Shown: one piece after another, positions 36,789 to 43,815 of the stretch
Layout: every line of letters begins with the position of its first letter
Position numbering within the stretch: the first letter of the stretch is position 1
Assembly: GCF_016907675.1 (NCBI RefSeq)
Contig: NZ_JAFBCJ010000001.1
Location: 806,001 to 870,000, forward strand
DNA: 64,000 bases
DNA from: Geodermatophilus bullaregiensis
GTDB lineage: Bacteria; Actinomycetota; Actinomycetes; Mycobacteriales; Geodermatophilaceae
Direction: 5' to 3'
The notes under the pieces: model-generated
The model's database searches: none
The model's input: only the letters and a program-made list of their open reading frames with translations
Told to the model about the DNA's origin: nothing
Program-made: the position numbers and the translations under genes

Positions 36789-37162
36789 CGCATGACCCCC
36801 GTCCCGGTCAGGTCGACGGAGGCGCCGAGGAAGCCGGTCAGGAAGGGCATGTCGTAGTCGACGGTCAGCCGGACCAGCGTGGAGCCGGTGCCCTGGGGGC
36901 AGCTGGCCGGGGTGATGACGATCTGGGCGTCGGTGACGGCCGGGTCCAGTGACGAGGCGGCCGAGCGGACGGCGTCGCGGGCCGCGGCCGGGTCGTTCTG
37001 CAGCGCCATGAGCCGGACGCCCTCCCGGGCGGCCGCCGACAGCGTGCCCTGCACCTGGAAGCCGCGGCCGAACTCCACGATGCCGAGCACCAGGAGGACC
37101 AGCAGCGGCACGATGAGCGCGAACTCGACGGCACTGGCCCCGCGCTCGTCCCGCATCGTCAT
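36776..37162 (-). CDS. tadE: TadE-like minor pilin
   Basis: 128 residues with the TadE motif DERGASAVEFALIVPLLVLLVLG near the start, a type IV-like prepilin helix with the conserved Glu, and an extracellular domain with one Cys pair. GGGAGGAGG lies six to eight bases before the ATG. It is the first gene after the flp attenuator hairpin. Confidence 0.88.
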   Translation of the reverse strand: MTMRDERGASAVEFALIVPLLVLLVLGIVEFGRGFQVQGTLSAAAREGVRLMALQNDPAAARDAVRSAASSLDPAVTDAQIVITPASCPQGTGSTLVRLTVDYDMPFLTGFLGASVDLTGTGVMRCGG

Positions 37163-37187
37163 CTCGGTCCTCCTCCCTGGGTGCGCT

Positions 37188-37228
37188 CCGGCGCAGCGGC
37201 CCCGTGCGGAACGGGGCCGCTGCGCCGG
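37188..37228 (-). terminator. Attenuator-like hairpin between flp and tadE
   Basis: A perfect 18-bp stem (ccggcgcagcggccccgt) closes a gcgga loop between the flp stop and the tadE ribosome-binding site. It has no U-tract. It should stop or slow most transcripts after the pilin gene, leaving lower expression of the assembly genes, and it also protects the flp mRNA 3' end. Confidence 0.75.
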
Positions 37229-37257
37229 GCAGCGGACGGTTCGGTCGCGGGCAGCGG

Positions 37258-37467
37258 TCAGGCGGCGGTGCCGGGCAGCTCGTCGACGATGTCCTGGAAG
37301 AGGCTGCCGAGCTCCTGACCGAGGGTGGCGACGATGGTGATGATCACGACCGCGATGAGGCCGACCAGCAGGCCGTACTCGACGGCGGTGGCACCCTTCT
37401 CCTCCTGCGCGACGCGGTCCTTGGCGAGGGCGACGAGGGTGACGAGGGTGGCGAACGGGTTCTGCAC
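37258..37467 (-). CDS. flp: Flp/Fap type IVb pilin
   Basis: A 69-residue major pilin. The prepilin peptidase site is EEKG/ATAVEYGLLVGLIAVV, with the conserved Glu and Tyr right after the cut, and a hydrophobic assembly helix follows. The mature protein would be about 45 residues. The GTG has AGGGAG at five bases. It heads the tad operon and lies next to the peptidase gene tadV. Confidence 0.92.
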   Translation of the reverse strand: MQNPFATLVTLVALAKDRVAQEEKGATAVEYGLLVGLIAVVIITIVATLGQELGSLFQDIVDELPGTAA

Positions 37468-37534
37468 GAGGACTCCCTGTGGGTGGAGCCGGCTGGCACG
37501 GGTCGGCTGACCCGCCCTCGCGGCTGTGCTGACG

Positions 37535-37562
37535 CTGTCGCCACGACGGCCCGGCGACTTGA
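37535..37562 (-). promoter_or_regulatory. Possible sigma-28-like promoter of flp
   Basis: Read on the minus strand, TCAA (37562-37559) is followed after 16 bases by GGCGACAG. This resembles the TCAA-N15-GCCGATAG element before the chemoreceptor at 57 kb but with two differences and one extra base. It lies about 68 bases before the flp start. It is weak evidence. Confidence 0.3.
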
Positions 37563-37650
37563 GGGACCGCCACCCCATGGGAGGACGGGGACCACCCCGT
37601 CGGCCGACCGTGGACCCGCTGCGGTCACGCACGGTGACCGGATCAGGACG

Positions 37651-38322
37651 TCAGACGAGGACGGCCGGCCACCCGGCGGCGAGCGCCGTCCCGACGAGGA
37701 GCGCCGGCCCGAAGGGCAGGTCGCTGCGCAGGCCGACCCGGCGCAGCGCGAGCAGCACCAGGGCCGCGGCCGCCTGGACGACGAACCCGGCGAGCACCCC
37801 GAGCACCAGGGCCGGCCAGCCCAGCCAGCCGAGGTAGAGCCCCAGCAGGGCCCCCAGCTTGACGTCGCCCATGCCGAGCCGGCCCGGCGCGAGCAGCGCC
37901 AGGCCGAGGAGGACGGAGAAGAGCAGCACCGCCCCGGTGACGGCGCGCAGGAGGTCCGGCCAGGTCCCCGGCCCCACGACGGCGACGGCGAGCAGCGCGA
38001 CCGCCCCGGCGGTGGCGGGCAGCAGCACCCGGTTCGGCAGCACCCGCTCGCGCAGGTCGAGGACGCCGAGCAGGACGCCGGCGGCCGCGAACCACAGCCA
38101 GGCCGGCAGCTCCGCGGTGGGACCGAAGCGCAGCGCGGCGAGGACGAACAGGGCCGCGGTCGCTCCCTCCAGGACGCCGCGGGGTGCCGCTCCCCCGCGG
38201 CCGCCGAGGACGCCGCCGACGGTCGCCGGCCGGGGCCACGGGAAGCGCGCCGCGGCCCGGTCGACCAGCGCACCCGCGCCCGCACCGAGCACCGCCGCGA
38301 CGACCAGCACCGGACCGGTCAC
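37651..38322 (-). CDS. tadV: Prepilin peptidase TadV (A24 family)
   Basis: 223 residues with about seven membrane helices. The two catalytic aspartates of A24 peptidases are in VLDLRERVLPN and in GMGDVKLGALLGLYLG. The N-terminal methyltransferase/Zn domain of PilD is absent, as in TadV/CpaA. It cleaves the Flp and TadE/G leaders. The GTG start has no clear Shine-Dalgarno, so the first residues are uncertain. Confidence 0.87.
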   Translation of the reverse strand: MTGPVLVVAAVLGAGAGALVDRAAARFPWPRPATVGGVLGGRGGAAPRGVLEGATAALFVLAALRFGPTAELPAWLWFAAAGVLLGVLDLRERVLPNRVLLPATAGAVALLAVAVVGPGTWPDLLRAVTGAVLLFSVLLGLALLAPGRLGMGDVKLGALLGLYLGWLGWPALVLGVLAGFVVQAAAALVLLALRRVGLRSDLPFGPALLVGTALAAGWPAVLV

Positions 38323-38562
38323 GGGGCGGGCCGGGAGCTGCGGGCGGACACGCCAGCACGGTGGCACAGCGCCGGGGCCGGCCCCGTCCACCGGCGGGGC
38401 TCCGGTCCCCGCGTCGTCCCGGTCGTCACGGACGGCGCAGGCGCCCCACCGCGCGGCGCGGCGGAGGCACCGGCCGGCGAGGACCGCTCCCGAGCCGTTG
38501 CCCCGCAGGGGCCGGCGGTGCGAGGTTGACGACGACCCGACGGCCACCGGCAAGGAGGACAC

Positions 38563-39432
38563 GTGGACACCGCGGCCCCGGCACCCCGACACCCGGCCGC
38601 GCACGCGGTCCGGCTGCCCGACGGCCGCGACCTCGCCTGGTCGGAGTGGGGCCCGCCGGAGGGCCGGCCGGTGCTGTTCTGCCCGGGCGCGGGGATGAGC
38701 GGCGTCCTCGGGTTCGGCGCCGACGTCCTGCCCGGGCTGGGGTTGCGGGTGCTGGCGCTCGACCGGCCGGGACTCGGCCGGTCCACGCACGACCCGGCGA
38801 AGACCTACGCGACCTGGGCCGCCGACGTCGGGCACCTCGTGGGGGCGGAGGGGCTGCGGCACGTGCTCGCCGTCGGTTTCTCCCAGGGGGCGCCGTTCGC
38901 GGTGGCGCTGGCCGGCGCGGGACTGCTGGACGCGGTGGCGCTGGTGGCCGGGCAGGACGACCTGCGCGCCCAGCGGCACCTGCTGGTGCCCGAGGTGGCC
39001 GCGATGCTCGACGCGGTCGACGCCGACCCCGGCGGCTTCGAGCGGGAGGTCGCCGAGCGGGCCGACGCCGCCTGGCTGTGGCAGGTCATCGAGGCCACGG
39101 CCGCGCCCCGGGACCGCGCGCTGTACGCGACGACGCCGCTCGGTGCCGCCGTCCGCGCCGCCCTCGAGGACGGCTTCCGCCAGGGCGCCGCCGGCTACGC
39201 CCGGGACCTGCGGATCGCGCTGGGGCCCTGGCCGGTGCGGCCGGAGGACCTCCGCACGCCGGTGCACCTCTGGTACGGCGCCGACGACACCAGCACCGTC
39301 CACTCGCCCGACCGCGGTCGCGCGCTGGGGCGGCGCATCCCCGGCGCGCGGCTGACCGTGCTCGACGGCGAGGGCGGCGCGCTGCCGTGGACGCGCCCGC
39401 GGGAGGTGCTCACGGCCCTCGCCGCGGTCTGA
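38563..39432 (+). CDS. Alpha/beta hydrolase lacking an obvious catalytic histidine
   Basis: 289 residues of the alpha/beta-hydrolase fold, with the oxyanion strand VLFCPGAGMSG, nucleophile elbow VGFSQGAP and an acid in WYGADDTSTV. Where the catalytic His is expected (usually GGH before the last helix) the sequence reads GEGGALPW, without His. The protein may be a degenerate or non-hydrolytic member, or may use another His. The start GTG has AAGGAGG at five bases, so it is expressed. Confidence 0.8.
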   Translation: MDTAAPAPRHPAAHAVRLPDGRDLAWSEWGPPEGRPVLFCPGAGMSGVLGFGADVLPGLGLRVLALDRPGLGRSTHDPAKTYATWAADVGHLVGAEGLRHVLAVGFSQGAPFAVALAGAGLLDAVALVAGQDDLRAQRHLLVPEVAAMLDAVDADPGGFEREVAERADAAWLWQVIEATAAPRDRALYATTPLGAAVRAALEDGFRQGAAGYARDLRIALGPWPVRPEDLRTPVHLWYGADDTSTVHSPDRGRALGRRIPGARLTVLDGEGGALPWTRPREVLTALAAV

Positions 39433-39452
39433 GCGCCGCTACGGTCCCGGGC

Positions 39453-39779
39453 GTGCACGTGGTCCGTGGTCTGCGTCAGGCGCTGGTGCTGCTGGCCGGT
39501 GGAGCGGTCGTCGCCGTCGCCGCGGCCGGTGTGTGGACGGCGGTGGCCGACGGCGGGTTCCGGTCGAAGCTGGGGCTGTCCCTCGTCGCCGTGGGCGGCC
39601 TGCTCGCCCTGCTGGGCGGATCGGTGGTGTCCCGGGCGGGGACCTCCGACGTCCGGGCGTTCCTCGGGCTGGGACCGGAGGCCGACCAGCCCGACCTCGT
39701 GCCGGCGCTGGGCCCGCTGGGCGTCTTCCTGTTCGTGGCGCTGCCGCTCGCCGTCGTGGGGCTGGTGCTCGCCGGCTGA
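39453..39779 (+). CDS. Small integral membrane protein, unknown
   Basis: 108 residues with three hydrophobic helices (ALVLLAGGAVVAVAAAGVW, LSLVAVGGLLALLGGSVVS, GVFLFVALPLAVVGLVLAG) joined by short loops. No family is recognised. It lies 20 bases after the hydrolase gene and may be co-transcribed with it. The start could be either of two GTG codons two codons apart. Confidence 0.55.
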   Translation: MHVVRGLRQALVLLAGGAVVAVAAAGVWTAVADGGFRSKLGLSLVAVGGLLALLGGSVVSRAGTSDVRAFLGLGPEADQPDLVPALGPLGVFLFVALPLAVVGLVLAG

Positions 39780-39860
39780 GGCCGGGTCGTCGGCCGTCCG
39801 AGGTCGCCGTCGCCACGGCCGGCCCTGACGGCCACACCGCCCCCACGGCCTGGTGGGCGG

Positions 39861-40700
39861 TCACCGCGGCGACCCGGCGAGGAACGGGTCGACCGCCGCG
39901 CGGAAGGCAGCCGGCTGCTCGACCCACGGGAAGTGGCCGCAGTCGTCGATCACCGCGACGCGCCCGTGCGGGAACAGGTCGGCCACCGCGAGCACCGGGG
40001 CCAGGCCGGTGACGGCGTCCTGCGCGCCCGCGACGACGAGCGTGGGCGCGTGGACGGCGCGCAGCCGATCGAGGAGGTCGGCGGGTCCCTCGCCCGCGAG
40101 GAAGGCCCGGGCCGCCGCGAGGGAGTACCGCACCGCACCGGCGTGGGCCTGCGTCGTCGCGTCCCAGCGCGCGTACCCGAGGGCCGCGGTGGCGAGGCGC
40201 CAGGTGGCGAACGCCCCGTCGCTGCCGAGGTCCGGGCCCTCCTCGGCCGCCGCCGTCGCCGCCCGGAACGCCGGGTCGCCGGAGCGGGCGGCCGCGATCC
40301 GCGCCGCGTCCGAGGGGACGTCGACGAGGTGGTCGGCCGGCGGGGTGAGGAGCACGAGGGCGGCCAGGCGGTGCGGGTACCGCGCGGCGTAGGCCACGGC
40401 CAGGCGGGTGCCGGCCGAGTGGGCGACCAGCGTGCACCGGTCGAGCCCGAGGGCGGCGCGCAGGGCGTCGACGTCGTCGGCCTGCTGCCACCGCGAGGTC
40501 AGCGGGGCGTCGGCCGAGCGGCCGACGCCCCGCAGGTGCGGCACGACCAGGCGGTACCGCTCGCCCAGTCCGGCCAGGTCGCCGAGGTAGGACGGGTGGG
40601 CGGCCGCGCCGCCGGCCAGCACGACCAGCGGTGGCGCCGCGTCCGCGCCCAGGACGTCGTGGTGCAGCGCCGCGCCGTCGGCGCCGCGGTACGCCGGCAT
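39861..40700 (-). CDS. Alpha/beta hydrolase
   Basis: 279 residues with a full catalytic set: AHSAG nucleophile elbow, VVAGAQDAVTG acid strand and DDCGHFPWVEQP histidine. The cap region between is helical. The substrate cannot be inferred; possibilities include proline iminopeptidase or ester hydrolysis. Its ATG overlaps the stop of the preceding unknown gene as ATGA. Confidence 0.88.
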   Translation of the reverse strand: MPAYRGADGAALHHDVLGADAAPPLVVLAGGAAAHPSYLGDLAGLGERYRLVVPHLRGVGRSADAPLTSRWQQADDVDALRAALGLDRCTLVAHSAGTRLAVAYAARYPHRLAALVLLTPPADHLVDVPSDAARIAAARSGDPAFRAATAAAEEGPDLGSDGAFATWRLATAALGYARWDATTQAHAGAVRYSLAAARAFLAGEGPADLLDRLRAVHAPTLVVAGAQDAVTGLAPVLAVADLFPHGRVAVIDDCGHFPWVEQPAAFRAAVDPFLAGSPR

Positions 40701-41458
40701 CAGCGCCGTCCCGCCGTCGCGCGGCCGTAGCCGACGTGCAGCAGGCCGTCGTCCACACCGGTCAGCCGTCCGCCGGCGGCGGCCACGGCCTCCGCGGCGC
40801 GGGCCAGCCGCTCGTAGGCGGCCGCCGCGTCGGGCAGCGTCCCGGCCCGGTCCGCGGCGTGCCGGAAGGTCAGCGCCTCGACCGTGCGGACGAGCGCGCC
40901 GTCCTCGACGGCGTGGACGTGGAGGGCGCTGCCGTCGGCGACGAGGTCCGCGCCCGGCCCGACCCGCGCCGGCGCGACGCCCCAGCGGCGGGCCCCGAGG
41001 TCGGCCGCGGAGACCTGCGGGGCCAGCTCGCCGAGGAGTCCCGGCCGCACCGCCGGGCCGTCCACCTGCCGCAGCACTCCCCCGGTCCAGGCGAGCACCG
41101 GCGTCCGCGCGGCCGCGCCGAGGTCGAGGACGTCGTCGCCGGTGACCGGCGGCTCGTCGACGAGGCGCACCCGCCAGCGCAGCACGGGAGGGGCTCCGGC
41201 GGGTGGGGGCGGGGCCACGGCGCCGCGGGCCCGCTGCCGCCGGGACGGCCGGGTGGCGAGCAGGTGGCCGTCGCGCATCGGCTGGGCCAGGGTCCAGCCG
41301 GCCGCGGCGGCCGCGCGCAGCTCGTCGGTCAGGCCGCGCAGCGCGGCGACGACGTCGTCCAGGGTGCGGACGCCGTCGAGCTGCCAGCGGTGCTCGGTCT
41401 CGTGGCGGGAGCCGGACCACGGGGACGGTGGCCGGGCAGGTCGGGGCGGGTTGGTCAT
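40700..41458 (-). CDS. Unknown actinobacterial protein
   Basis: 252 residues, mostly cytosolic, with no signal or membrane segment. It has a Trp-rich N-terminus (PSPWSGSRHETEHRWQLDG), a helix pair (LRGLTDELRAAAAAGWTL), a Pro-rich loop and a beta-rich middle. I do not recognise the family. It is coupled to the following hydrolase by an ATGA overlap. Confidence 0.6.
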   Translation of the reverse strand: MTNPPRPARPPSPWSGSRHETEHRWQLDGVRTLDDVVAALRGLTDELRAAAAAGWTLAQPMRDGHLLATRPSRRQRARGAVAPPPPAGAPPVLRWRVRLVDEPPVTGDDVLDLGAAARTPVLAWTGGVLRQVDGPAVRPGLLGELAPQVSAADLGARRWGVAPARVGPGADLVADGSALHVHAVEDGALVRTVEALTFRHAADRAGTLPDAAAAYERLARAAEAVAAAGGRLTGVDDGLLHVGYGRATAGRR

Positions 41459-41645
41459 GCGCGTCCTCGCGCGGACGGCACCCGTTCCGGCGGGGAGCCG
41501 GCAGCGGGCTGCCGGGCCGGCGCCGGGCGGAGGCCGACTCGCGGGTCCAGGGCCGGCGGGTGTCCCCGGGCGGGGTCCGGCGCCGACCCCTCCATCCTGG
41601 CACGGCCGGCCGGTCGCTCTCCTGCCCGTTGCGCAGGGGTGCCGA

Positions 41646-42245
41646 TCAGGACGGGACGAGGCCCGCGTCCGGAGCCGTGCGCGCGAGGCCGAGCTGGTCC
41701 ATCGCCTGCTCGTAGCACTCGTGGAGGAGGACCAGCCGGTCCACCAGCCGGGCCACCCAGGCCGGGGACGTGGTGACCGGCGTCGGCTCGAGCATCACCG
41801 ACCAGAAGAGCCGGTCGAGCTCCCTGCCGGAGTCGTACCAGCGCCACTCCCGCGGCGGGACGTCCACGCCGAGGGCGGCGGTGAACCGGCGCGCGACCGT
41901 CTCGCGCAGGGTGCCGACGGTCTCGGCGTACCCGGGGAGCGCGCGCACGTCCCAGTGCAGCGCCGCCCGCCCGGTCCGTCCGCGGGGGCGGACGGCGAGC
42001 GGCTCGGGCACCGCGAGGCCGATGGCGCGCCCCAGGAGGGGCACCAGTCGCCGGCGGTCGGCGTTGGACAGCCGGTCGTTGGCGTGCCGCAGGACGGCGG
42101 CGAGCTCGCCGTCGACGCAGGCGGGCGCGTCGCTGAACGGCTCACCGGCCAGCAGGGCCGTGTACTCGAGGAAGCAGGCTCCGCGCGCCGGGCTGCGGTG
42201 CCTCCCTCGACCGAGGACCGGCAACCCCTCGGGCACCTGGGACAT
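41646..42245 (-). CDS. Conserved actinobacterial protein, function unknown
   Basis: 199 residues. The N-terminus GRHRSPARGACFLEYTALLAGEPFSD and the following VDGELAAVLRHAND ... RRRLVPLLGRAIGL recur in actinobacterial proteins of unknown role. One conserved Cys and a WYDSGRELDRLF segment could be functional. A 19-bp palindrome sits 39 bases upstream of the ATG, between this gene and the GPP34 gene. Confidence 0.65.
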   Translation of the reverse strand: MSQVPEGLPVLGRGRHRSPARGACFLEYTALLAGEPFSDAPACVDGELAAVLRHANDRLSNADRRRLVPLLGRAIGLAVPEPLAVRPRGRTGRAALHWDVRALPGYAETVGTLRETVARRFTAALGVDVPPREWRWYDSGRELDRLFWSVMLEPTPVTTSPAWVARLVDRLVLLHECYEQAMDQLGLARTAPDAGLVPS

Positions 42246-42283
42246 GGTCGACCGCCTCCGCGAGGACGCATCCGGGGACGCCG

Positions 42284-42302
42284 TCGTCCCACGGTGGGAC
42301 GA
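42284..42302. promoter_or_regulatory. Palindromic operator candidate
   Basis: TCGTCCCAC and GTGGGACGA are perfect 9-bp arms around one G. The site lies in the 159-bp gap between two divergent genes, so a dimeric repressor could act on both. The binding protein is unknown. Confidence 0.5.
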
Positions 42303-42404
42303 GCGTAGGCGCGGGTGGCCGCACCTTCGCGTCGATCACTCCTGCCGTCACCGACGCGTCACCGGGGACTCCCGCCCACCGGGCTCTCCGGGCACCATCC
42401 GGGT

Positions 42405-43013
42405 GTGGACGACGACTGGGACGACTCGGTGTCGATGCGCCTGGCCTGCCTGGCGCTGGACCGCGGCCGGCTGACCGACGACCTGGTGACCGCCCTGGCG
42501 GTGCGCGGCGCGCTGCTGGTCGACCTCGGCCTGCGGGGGCGGGTCAGCGACACCGACGACGCCGTCGAGGTCGACGACGCACCCACCGGCTTCCCGCCGG
42601 CCGACCGGCTCCTCGCCGGGTGGGCGCCGTCGCTGACCGAGCTGCTGCGCCACGGTGCGGTGGACCAGCAGGACCTGGCCGCCGAGCACCTGCGCCGCGG
42701 CTCGTGGGTCCTGCGCCGGCGGTGGCCCGGACGGCGCTACGACGACCACCGGGCCGAGCGGACGGCGGCGGACGAGCGGGCGCTCGAGCTCCCGGACCGC
42801 GACTGGACACCCGCGGACGCCGCCCTCGCCGCGATCGCGGGCACCCTGGGCCTGCTCGGCACGCCCCGCGAGTGGCCCGCCGAGGAGCTGCTCGCCCGGA
42901 CCGGGCCGGTGCGCTGGCTGGTCGACCTGGTGGTCGAGGAGGTCGACCGCGCGGTCACCCGCGGGCAGGCCATGCGGGGCGCGGTCACCTTCGCCGACGG
43001 CACCCCCGGCTGA
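42405..43013 (+). CDS. GOLPH3/VPS74 (GPP34) family protein
   Basis: 202 residues of the bacterial GPP34 family: SMRLACLALDRGRLTD, ALAVRGALLVDLGLRGRV and the C-terminal helix with PVRWLVDLVVEEVDRAV. In eukaryotes GOLPH3 binds PI4P on Golgi membranes; bacterial homologues are of unknown function but occur frequently in actinobacteria. GTG at 42405 is used, and the preceding GTG overlaps it in another frame. The gap to the next gene is 125 bases. Confidence 0.82.
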   Translation: MDDDWDDSVSMRLACLALDRGRLTDDLVTALAVRGALLVDLGLRGRVSDTDDAVEVDDAPTGFPPADRLLAGWAPSLTELLRHGAVDQQDLAAEHLRRGSWVLRRRWPGRRYDDHRAERTAADERALELPDRDWTPADAALAAIAGTLGLLGTPREWPAEELLARTGPVRWLVDLVVEEVDRAVTRGQAMRGAVTFADGTPG

Positions 43014-43138
43014 CCGCCACGGCGGACCTCGCGACGTGCACGCGGCGCGGGAAGCCACCACGGCGGGACCGGACACGGCCTTGCCGCCACTCGCCGGCCA
43101 CACCGGGCGGGCCGCCCGTCGGTGCGGGAGCCTGAGCC

Positions 43139-43791
43139 GTGGACTCCTACACGCCCTCCCAGCGCGCCTGGCAGGAGCACTTCGACAGCGTCGCGCTGGC
43201 CGACCGGGTCGAGCAGGCCGTCGTCGCCGACCACGTCGACGACTCCCACGGCGGCTTCATCGCCTCGCGGGACTTCTTCTTCCTGGCCACCGTGGACGCG
43301 GCCGGCATGCCGACCGTGTCCTACAAGGGCGGGCCGCCCGGCCTGGTGCGGGTCGTCGACCCCGGCACGCTGGCCTTCCCCGACTACGACGGCAACGGCA
43401 TGTTCCTGTCGATGGGCAACATCAGCGACTCCGCCAGGATCGGCATGCTGTTCATCGACCTGGAGACGCCCAACCGCGTCCGGGTGCAGGCGACGGCGCG
43501 CGTCTCCGCCGACGACGACCTGCTCGCCGCGTGGCCCGGCGCCCGCCTGGTCGTGCGCGCCGCCGTCGAGAAGGTGTTCCACAACTGCGGCCGCTACGTC
43601 CACCGGCACGTCCGGGCCGCCGACTCGCCGTACGTGCCCGACGCGGCGGCGAGGCCCCCTACCCGGCGTGGAAGCGGATCGACGCGCTGCAGGACGTGCT
43701 GCCGCCCCCCGACCGCGGCCGGGCACAGCAGGAGGGCGGCGTCATCACCTTCGGCGACTACCTCGGCAAGCTCTCCACCGGGGACTCCTGA
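43139..43791 (+). pseudogene. Pyridoxamine 5'-phosphate oxidase-like gene with a frameshift
   Basis: The first 170 residues match the PNPOx split-barrel family (GFIASRDFFFLATVDAAG, SYKGGPPGLVRV, ARIGMLFIDLETPNR, VVRAAVEKVFHNC). After YVPDAAA the frame is lost at about 43650. The family-like C-terminus (GEAPYPAWKRIDALQDVLPPPD ... GVITFGDYLG, split here) continues in the frame that ends at 43791. Loss of one G in a run of GCG repeats explains it. The original protein would be about 217 residues. It may be an assembly error rather than a true pseudogene. Confidence 0.75.
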
Positions 43792-43815
43792 CCACCCGGG
43801 CCGAGGGGTGACGGC

